The translations under genes and the position numbers were made by a program. From positions 1 to 8,557 of the forward strand of contig NZ_JBQCEE010000002.1 in NCBI RefSeq assembly GCF_051960575.1: a stretch of 8,557 bases of DNA. The letters are read 5' to 3'. The DNA comes from JBQCEE01 sp051960575 (GTDB lineage: Bacteria; Actinomycetota; Actinomycetes; Mycobacteriales; Jatrophihabitantaceae). This document shows positions 4,421-8,557 of the stretch, piece by piece (position 1 is the first letter of the stretch; every line of letters starts with the position of its first letter). Under the pieces are notes generated by a model. The model ran no database searches. It was given only the letters and a program-made list of their open reading frames with translations, and was not told the origin of the DNA.

Positions 4421-6556
4421 ATGGCAGCAGCGTTCGACCGTGATAAGGCGCTGGACGTCGCACTGGCGCAGATCGAGAAGCAGCACGGCAAGGGCTCGGT
4501 GATGCGCCTCGGCGAGCGCGCGGCCGTGCCGATCGAGGTGATCCCGACCGGGTCGATCGCCCTCGACGTCGCACTCGGCATCGGCGGCCTCCCGCGTGGC
4601 CGCGTCATCGAGATCTACGGGCCGGAGAGCTCCGGCAAGACGACGGTGGCCCTGCACGCGGTCGCCAACGCCCAGGCGGCCGGCGGTGTCGCGGCGTTCA
4701 TCGACGCCGAGCACGCGCTCGACCCCGAGTACGCCCGCAATCTGGGCGTCGACACCGACTCGCTGCTGGTCAGCCAGCCCGACACCGGTGAGCAGGCGCT
4801 CGAGATCGCCGACATGCTCATCCGTTCCGGCGCGCTCGACATCATCGTCATCGACTCCGTCGCCGCGCTCGTGCCCCGCGCCGAGATCGAGGGTGAGATG
4901 GGCGACTCGCACGTCGGCCTCCAGGCCCGCCTCATGAGCCAGGCGCTGCGCAAGATCACCGGCGCGCTGAGCAACTCGGGCACGACCGCGATCTTCATCA
5001 ACCAGCTGCGCGAGAAGATCGGAGTCATGTTCGGGTGCTTCTCCTACAACACCCGGGTGATGCTCGCCGACGGGACGACCGAGAAGATCGGGAGGATCGT
5101 CAACAAGAAGTTGGACGTCGAGGTGCTGTCCTACGACCCCGAAGCAGACGCGATCGTGCCGCGTCGGGTCGTGAACTGGTTCGACAACGGCGTCACCGAC
5201 CACTTCCTGCAGTTCACGGTGGAGAAGTCCGGCGGGAACGGCCGGTCGCAGTTCGCCGCGACCGAGAACCACCTCATCCGGACGCCGGGCGGCTGGCGTC
5301 ACGCCGGTGAGCTCATGGCCGGCGACCGGGTGATGGCCACGGAGGAGCACCGGCTCAGCGCCCAGCAGTGGCAGGTGGTGCTCGGGTCGCTGCTCGGCGA
5401 CGGCAACCTGTCGCCGAACCGACGTGGGCGCAACGGTGTCCGCTTCCGGCTCGGTCACGGGGCGAAGCAGCGCGACTACCTCGACTGGAAGGTCTCACTG
5501 CTCGGCAACATCCCGTGCTCGCGCCGCGAGAACGCCAAGGGTGCGGTCTTCGCCGACTTCACGCCGCTGCCCGAGCTCGGCGAGCTGCAGCGGGCGGTCT
5601 ACTTCGGTGACGGCAAGAAGACGATCGGCTGGGACTACCTCAAGGCGTTGACCCCACTCGCGCTCGCCATCTGGTTCATGGACGACGGCTCGCTGAGCGT
5701 GCGGTCGAAGGGCCTGCAGGCCCGCACGGCAGGTGGCAGTGGCAGGGTCGAGTTTTGCGTCGAGGCGATGAGTGAGGGATCGCAGGCACGCCTGGTCGAG
5801 TACCTCCGCGACACACATGGTTTCACGGTGTCGTTGCGGCACGCCGGGGCGCGGGGTAAGGCCGTGCTGACGTTCGACACGGCCTCGTCGCGTCGTTTCC
5901 TCGACCTGGTCGCGCCATATGTGCACCCGTCGATGGGGTACAAGTTGCTGCCCGAGCAGCGCGGGCGATTCGCGGTCGAGCCGAGCTTCGTCGAGCCCGT
6001 GATGCGGCCGGTGCCGGCGCGCATCCTCGACATCCACGTGAAGCCGCCGACCCGGTCGATGCACCGGTTCGACATCGAGGTCGAGGGCAACCACAACTAC
6101 TTCGTCGACGGCGTCATGGTGCACAACAGCCCGGAGACCACGACGGGTGGCAAGGCGCTGAAGTTCTACGCGTCGGTGCGCATGGACGTGCGACGCATCG
6201 AGACGCTGAAGGACGGCGGCGAGGCGGTCGGCAACCGCACCCGCGTCAAGATCGTCAAGAACAAGGTCGCGCCGCCGTTCAAGCAGGCCGAGTTCGACAT
6301 CGTCTACGGCGAGGGCATCAGCCGCGAGGGCTCGCTCATCGACGTCGGCGTCGAGCAGGGCATCATCCGCAAGTCCGGCGCCTGGTACACGTACGAAGCC
6401 GACCAGCTCGGCCAGGGCAAGGAGAACGTCCGCAACTTCCTGCGCGACAACCCCGACCTGGCCGACGAGGTCGAGAAGCGGATCAAGGAGAAGCTCGGCA
6501 TCGGGGCGCGGGTCGACGAGATCGAGGCACCGCTGCCGGCACCGGTCGACTTCTGA
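4421..6556 (+). CDS. recA: Recombinase RecA, intein-containing precursor
   Basis: RecA forms ATP-dependent filaments on single-stranded DNA, performs homologous pairing and triggers LexA self-cleavage. The precursor has 711 residues: N-extein 1-205, intein 206-569, C-extein 570-711. Removing the intein leaves a normal 347-residue RecA. Visible are Walker A GPESSGKT (67-74), catalytic Glu97 in DAEHALD, Walker B ending at Asp145 (IIVIDS), L1 around EGEMGDSHVG (157-166), and L2, which is split after IGVMFG and resumes with SPETTTGGKALKF. The C-terminal end is APLPAPVDF, as in mycobacteria. The ATG at 4421 follows AGAGG (4410-4414) at 6 nt. The frame runs open upstream to 4109, but that extension is antisense-like and lacks RecA similarity. 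Expression is probably driven by the LexA and PafBC promoters upstream. recX follows after 58 bp. Confidence 0.98.
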   Translation: MAAAFDRDKALDVALAQIEKQHGKGSVMRLGERAAVPIEVIPTGSIALDVALGIGGLPRGRVIEIYGPESSGKTTVALHAVANAQAAGGVAAFIDAEHALDPEYARNLGVDTDSLLVSQPDTGEQALEIADMLIRSGALDIIVIDSVAALVPRAEIEGEMGDSHVGLQARLMSQALRKITGALSNSGTTAIFINQLREKIGVMFGCFSYNTRVMLADGTTEKIGRIVNKKLDVEVLSYDPEADAIVPRRVVNWFDNGVTDHFLQFTVEKSGGNGRSQFAATENHLIRTPGGWRHAGELMAGDRVMATEEHRLSAQQWQVVLGSLLGDGNLSPNRRGRNGVRFRLGHGAKQRDYLDWKVSLLGNIPCSRRENAKGAVFADFTPLPELGELQRAVYFGDGKKTIGWDYLKALTPLALAIWFMDDGSLSVRSKGLQARTAGGSGRVEFCVEAMSEGSQARLVEYLRDTHGFTVSLRHAGARGKAVLTFDTASSRRFLDLVAPYVHPSMGYKLLPEQRGRFAVEPSFVEPVMRPVPARILDIHVKPPTRSMHRFDIEVEGNHNYFVDGVMVHNSPETTTGGKALKFYASVRMDVRRIETLKDGGEAVGNRTRVKIVKNKVAPPFKQAEFDIVYGEGISREGSLIDVGVEQGIIRKSGAWYTYEADQLGQGKENVRNFLRDNPDLADEVEKRIKEKLGIGARVDEIEAPLPAPVDF
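5036..6127 (+). mobile_element. RecA intein with LAGLIDADG homing endonuclease (RecA-b site)
   Basis: This in-frame 364-aa intein runs from Cys1 (TGC 5036-5038) to Asn364 (AAC 6125-6127), followed by Ser+1 of the C-extein. Splicing blocks are intact: block A CFSYNTRVMLADGT (1-14), block B ATENHL with Thr76 and His79, block F RFDIEVEGNHNYFVDG (344-359) and block G GVMVHN (359-364) with the penultimate His and terminal Asn. Two LAGLIDADG helices are present, LGSLLGDGN (116-124, Asp122) and AIWFMDDGS (211-219, Asp217), so both catalytic aspartates of the homing endonuclease are retained. The insertion point (MFG/SPETTT) and length match the M. leprae RecA intein, not the M. tuberculosis site further on. 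Compared with the exteins it uses more A/T-ending codons (TTT, CAT, TAT, AGT, TTG). Splicing and endonuclease activity are predicted, not shown. Confidence 0.96.
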
Positions 6557-6575
6557 CCGGCGACCGACCCGAGGT

Positions 6576-6603
6576 GGCCGGCCGGGGAGCGACCCGGCCG
6601 GCC
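6576..6603 (+). terminator. 11-bp perfect hairpin between recA and recX (attenuator candidate)
   Basis: GGCCGGCCGGG (6576-6586) pairs perfectly with CCCGGCCGGCC (6593-6603) around GAGCGA. There is no T-run, and the stem ends one base before the GGGAGAG ribosome-binding site of recX. It could partly terminate the recA message, lowering recX relative to recA as known in E. coli, or affect access of ribosomes to recX. The hairpin is seen; its role is inferred. Confidence 0.65.
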
Positions 6604-6614
6604 CGGGAGAGTCC

Positions 6615-7349
6615 ATGAGCAACGCACCACGCAACGGGCCGGTCCGCATCACCGACGTCGAGCTGCCACAACGCGCCCCCGCCCGCCGCACGCCGGACGG
6701 GTCATCCGGGCCACGCCCGGACGGGCAGGCTGTCCGACGCCGCGCGGCCCCCCGCGCAACCTCGGACGCGCGGTCGGCCTCCGACGCCGGCTTCGATGCC
6801 TTCGATGCCTTCGATGCCGACGTCGACCGGCCGCCACCACCCGACGACGAGGTCGACGGTGATCCAGGCGATCCGGAGAGCGTCGCCCGGGCCATCTGCC
6901 TGCGCCTGCTGACCCAGCGCGCGCGCAGCCGGGCCGAACTCGCGACGGCGCTCACCAAGCGGGGCGTGCCGGACGACGCAGCCGCGGCCGTGCTCGACCG
7001 GTTCACCGAGGTCGGCCTGATCGACGACGCCGCGCTCGCCCAGCAGATGGCGGCCGCCTCGCACCGTGAGCGGGGTCTGGCCGGCCGTGCGGTCGCGCAG
7101 AAGCTGCGCCAACGCGGCCTGTCGGGTGAGACGGTCGAGCAGGCGGTGGCGGGGATCGACGGCGAGAGCGAGCGGCGGCGGGCCTTCGAACTGGCCACCA
7201 AGCGCGCCGCAGCACTGCGGGGCCTCGACCCGGCGGTGGTGCAGCGAAGGGTCGCCGGTCTGCTCGCACGGAAGGGCTACGGTCCCGAGATCGTCTACGA
7301 CACCGTCCGTCAGGTGCTCGCCGAGGCTGAACCTGAGGTCGAGGCTTAG
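6615..7349 (+). CDS. recX: Regulatory protein RecX, with long N-terminal extension
   Basis: RecX binds RecA filaments and limits their growth and activity. This protein has 244 residues. The RecX fold, made of three-helix repeats, spans roughly 87-235: ARAICLRLLTQRARSRAEL (91-109), a GVPDDAAAAVLDRFTEVGLIDD-type segment (about 117-138), RGLAGRAVAQKLRQRGLS (153-170) and the third repeat with RRVAGLLARKGYGPEIVYDTV (211-231). The first ~85 residues are Arg/Pro/Asp-rich, look disordered and carry an FDA triplet repeated three times (60-68); mycobacterial RecX is about 174 aa without this. The ATG at 6615 is preceded by GGGAGAG (6605-6611) and sits 58 bp after recA, so it is probably co-transcribed. 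The upstream hairpin may tune its level. The identity of the core is secure; the meaning of the extension is unknown. Confidence 0.95.
   Translation: MSNAPRNGPVRITDVELPQRAPARRTPDGSSGPRPDGQAVRRRAAPRATSDARSASDAGFDAFDAFDADVDRPPPPDDEVDGDPGDPESVARAICLRLLTQRARSRAELATALTKRGVPDDAAAAVLDRFTEVGLIDDAALAQQMAAASHRERGLAGRAVAQKLRQRGLSGETVEQAVAGIDGESERRRAFELATKRAAALRGLDPAVVQRRVAGLLARKGYGPEIVYDTVRQVLAEAEPEVEA
6791..6817 (+). repeat. Three tandem 9-bp units inside recX
   Basis: CTTCGATGC is repeated three times head to tail without mismatch. The reading frame through it gives Phe-Asp-Ala three times (residues 60-68). Nine-base units keep the frame, so copy-number changes would only lengthen or shorten the disordered N-terminal tail. 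Confidence 0.9.
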
Positions 7350-7372
7350 CCGCGCCACGGGATGACGCTTAC

Positions 7373-7401
7373 TTGCGTCCGTCGCCTGGCGTTCATAGTG
7401 T
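7373..7401 (+). promoter_or_regulatory. Promoter upstream of rny
   Basis: TTGCGT (7373-7378) and TAGTGT (7396-7401) form a -35/-10 pair with an ideal 17-bp spacer. Transcription would begin near 7408, giving a leader of about 275 nt before the rny ATG. The promoter starts 24 bp after the recX stop with no terminator between, so read-through from recA-recX may also reach rny. Confidence 0.65.
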
Positions 7402-7424
7402 CGAAAGACCAGAAGGAACGCTGA

Positions 7425-7481
7425 GTGCGCCGCGGTCCGTCGCGGGCGGTGTTGCCGCGCGGTGGCCGCGACGACGGATAG
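7425..7481 (+). CDS. Possible 18-codon upstream ORF in the rny leader
   Basis: A GTG at 7425 is preceded by AGAAGGA (7411-7417) at 7 nt, a good ribosome-binding site just after the predicted transcription start. It would encode the Arg- and Gly-rich peptide MRRGPSRAVLPRGGRDDG. The reading frame passes through the leader's first stem, and its TAG stop (7479-7481) lies exactly in the loop of an ACGGA/TCCGT hairpin. It may be a leader peptide that couples translation to folding of the leader. It is too short to prove by composition and I recognise no family, so the call rests on the ribosome-binding site and position only. Confidence 0.35.
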   Translation: MRRGPSRAVLPRGGRDDG

Positions 7482-7636
7482 TCCGTGTCCGCCCGTCGGA
7501 AGGAGAGCCGCACCGGTCGTCGGGTCGAGCCTGCCCCACGCCTGCTCGAGCGGGTCGTGGTCCGAGGTGCCGTCCGCGTCAGTCACGTCCTTCGGGTGCA
7601 CGAGCAAGTGCGGTCGACCGCCAGGGTCGACTGCAC
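7438..7636 (+). promoter_or_regulatory. Structured 5' leader of rny
   Basis: The 334-bp gap between recX and rny holds no sizeable gene. Its transcribed part contains several hairpins. CGTCGCGG (7438-7445) pairs with CCGCGACG (7466-7473) and encloses a GCGG/CCGC hairpin. ACGGA (7474-7478) pairs with TCCGT (7482-7486) around TAG. An 11-bp stem with one G-U pair joins GTGCGGTCGAC (7608-7618) and GTCGACTGCAC (7626-7636). A Shine-Dalgarno-like GGAAGGAGA (7498-7506) has no start codon at a suitable distance. The leader does not match a riboswitch class I recognise. A regulatory role, for example control of rny by RNA cleavage or folding, is inference. Confidence 0.45.
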
Positions 7637-7683
7637 GGTCACGGCGGCACGCTGCCGGGGCCGACCGACAGGAGGCGACGACG

Positions 7684-8557
7684 ATGACCACCGGGGTGCT
7701 CTACGCAGCGATCGGTGTGGTCTTCGTCCTCGGTCTGCTGTTCGTGGTCGTCACTGCCCGTCGGCAGTCCGGGCCCGGCGTCCGCGGCGCCCACGCCGCG
7801 GCACGGTCGGCCGTCACCGAGCAGCCGCCGGCCGATGTCGAGGCCCTGCGCCAGGCCGCGCGCCTCGAGGCGGACGCGATCAAGCGCGCGGCCGAGGCCG
7901 AGGCCGAGTCCACCCGTCGCGCCGCCGAGCGTGAGGCCGACCAGTTGCGCGCCCAGGCCGAGGCCGACCGCCGGCAGGCCGACACCGCCCGCAGCGAGCT
8001 CGCCGAGCAGCGCCGCCGGCACGACGCGCAGCTCGCCGAGGTGCTCGCCGAAGCCCGGCGCACGGCGGAGTCGGAGGCGGCCCGGCTCACCGACGAGGCC
8101 CGCCGCGTGCTCGCCGACCTCGACGCCCGCAGTGCCCGCCTCGCCGACGCCGAGGCGCGGCTCGAGGCCCAGGCGGCCCGAACCAGCGCGTTGGCCGGCG
8201 AGCTCGACGACCGCCGCCGGGTGGCCGAGCAGCGCCAGGCCGAACTCGCCGCCCTGGCCGCCGACCTCGATGTCCGCCGCGCCGACCTCGACCGCCTTGC
8301 CCGCGACGCCGAGGCCGAGCTCGAGCGGGTTGCGGGCCTCACCGCCGAGCAGGCGAAGTCCGAGCTGATGGGCCGCGTCGAGGCCACGACCCGACGCGAC
8401 GCCGCCCTGCTCGCCCGGTCGATCGAGGACGAGGCCCGAAGCGAGGGCACCGAACGAGCGCGCGCGATCGTCGCCGAGGCCGTGCAGCGGGTCGCCAGCC
8501 AGCAGACCACCGAGAGCGTCGTCAGCGTGCTGCACCTGCCGGGCGACGAGATGAAGG
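7684..8557 (+). CDS. rny: Ribonuclease Y, N-terminal part, 3'-truncated by window
   Basis: RNase Y is a membrane-anchored endoribonuclease that starts mRNA decay. The first 291 codons are in the window. Residues 5-25 (VLYAAIGVVFVLGLLFVVVTA) form the N-terminal membrane anchor and are followed by basic residues. Residues from about 45 to 225 are an Ala/Glu/Arg-rich coiled coil. The conserved linker follows: LERVAGLTAEQAKSEL, then ERARAIVAEAVQRVAS and TTESVVSVLHLPGDEMK, which directly precedes the KH domain in this family. The KH and HD catalytic domains lie beyond the window end, so completeness cannot be judged. The ATG at 7684 has an excellent AGGAGG (7670-7675) at 8 nt. It lies downstream of recA-recX but has its own predicted promoter and long leader. 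The motif match around HLPGDEMK makes the assignment firm. Confidence 0.94.
   Translation, partial: MTTGVLYAAIGVVFVLGLLFVVVTARRQSGPGVRGAHAAARSAVTEQPPADVEALRQAARLEADAIKRAAEAEAESTRRAAEREADQLRAQAEADRRQADTARSELAEQRRRHDAQLAEVLAEARRTAESEAARLTDEARRVLADLDARSARLADAEARLEAQAARTSALAGELDDRRRVAEQRQAELAALAADLDVRRADLDRLARDAEAELERVAGLTAEQAKSELMGRVEATTRRDAALLARSIEDEARSEGTERARAIVAEAVQRVASQQTTESVVSVLHLPGDEMK

Noticed and set aside
7408..7683. A known structured RNA (RNase P RNA, tmRNA or 6S-like) in the recX-rny gap.
   Set aside because: I see no hallmark such as the RNase P conserved GAGGAAAGUCC or a tmRNA-type ANDYALAA-like tag or tRNA-like ends. The GGATAGTCC similarity is too slight.
7485..7934. GTG-initiated 149-aa ORF across the rny leader and start.
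   Set aside because: It has an Arg-rich shadow composition, no spaced ribosome-binding site, and overlaps the firm RNase Y reading frame in a different frame.

Overview
The window looks like chromosomal DNA of a high-GC actinomycete. Third codon positions are almost all G or C. The gene order DUF3046 - recA - recX is typical of actinobacteria, and recA is preceded by both a mycobacterial-type LexA (SOS) box and a PafBC-type (RecA-NDp) promoter motif. An RNase Y gene after recX and a Mycobacterium leprae-type RecA intein fit a non-mycobacterial actinomycete, perhaps Nocardioides- or Aeromicrobium-like. That genus-level guess is inference only.

Layout. (1) 1-1275, + strand: C-terminal ~424 residues of acetyl-CoA synthetase, cut by the window start. 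(2) 1276-1622: a convergent intergenic region with a perfect 22-bp inverted repeat, a smaller hairpin, and two copies of a 67-bp hairpin-forming repeat. (3) 4009-1623, - strand: a tightly overlapping four-gene operon read as GNAT acetyltransferase, DUF72 TIM-barrel protein, an 85-aa protein with serine at every third residue, and a DUF429 protein. All junctions overlap by 4-8 nt, so translational coupling is likely. (4) 4010-4065: a short divergent promoter region. (5) 4066-4257, + strand: DUF3046. (6) 4258-4420: the recA regulatory region with two stacked DNA-damage promoters. (7) 4421-6556: recA interrupted in frame by a 364-aa intein (5036-6127) in the DNA-binding L2 loop. (8) 6557-6614: a strong hairpin just before the recX ribosome-binding site. 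(9) 6615-7349: recX with a long disordered N-terminal extension. (10) 7350-7683: a promoter, a structured ~275-nt leader and a possible 18-codon upstream ORF. (11) 7684-8557: the 5' part of rny (RNase Y), cut by the window end before its KH domain.

How it works together. RecA is the recombinase and SOS co-protease, and RecX is its negative modulator. Both are probably induced by DNA damage, through LexA derepression at the distal promoter and PafBC activation at the proximal one. Functional RecA appears only after the intein splices itself out, which adds a post-translational step. The most unusual items are the intact L2-loop intein, the strictly periodic Sxx protein inside the overlapping operon, the paired hairpin repeats at the convergent gene ends, and the structured rny leader with its small upstream ORF.
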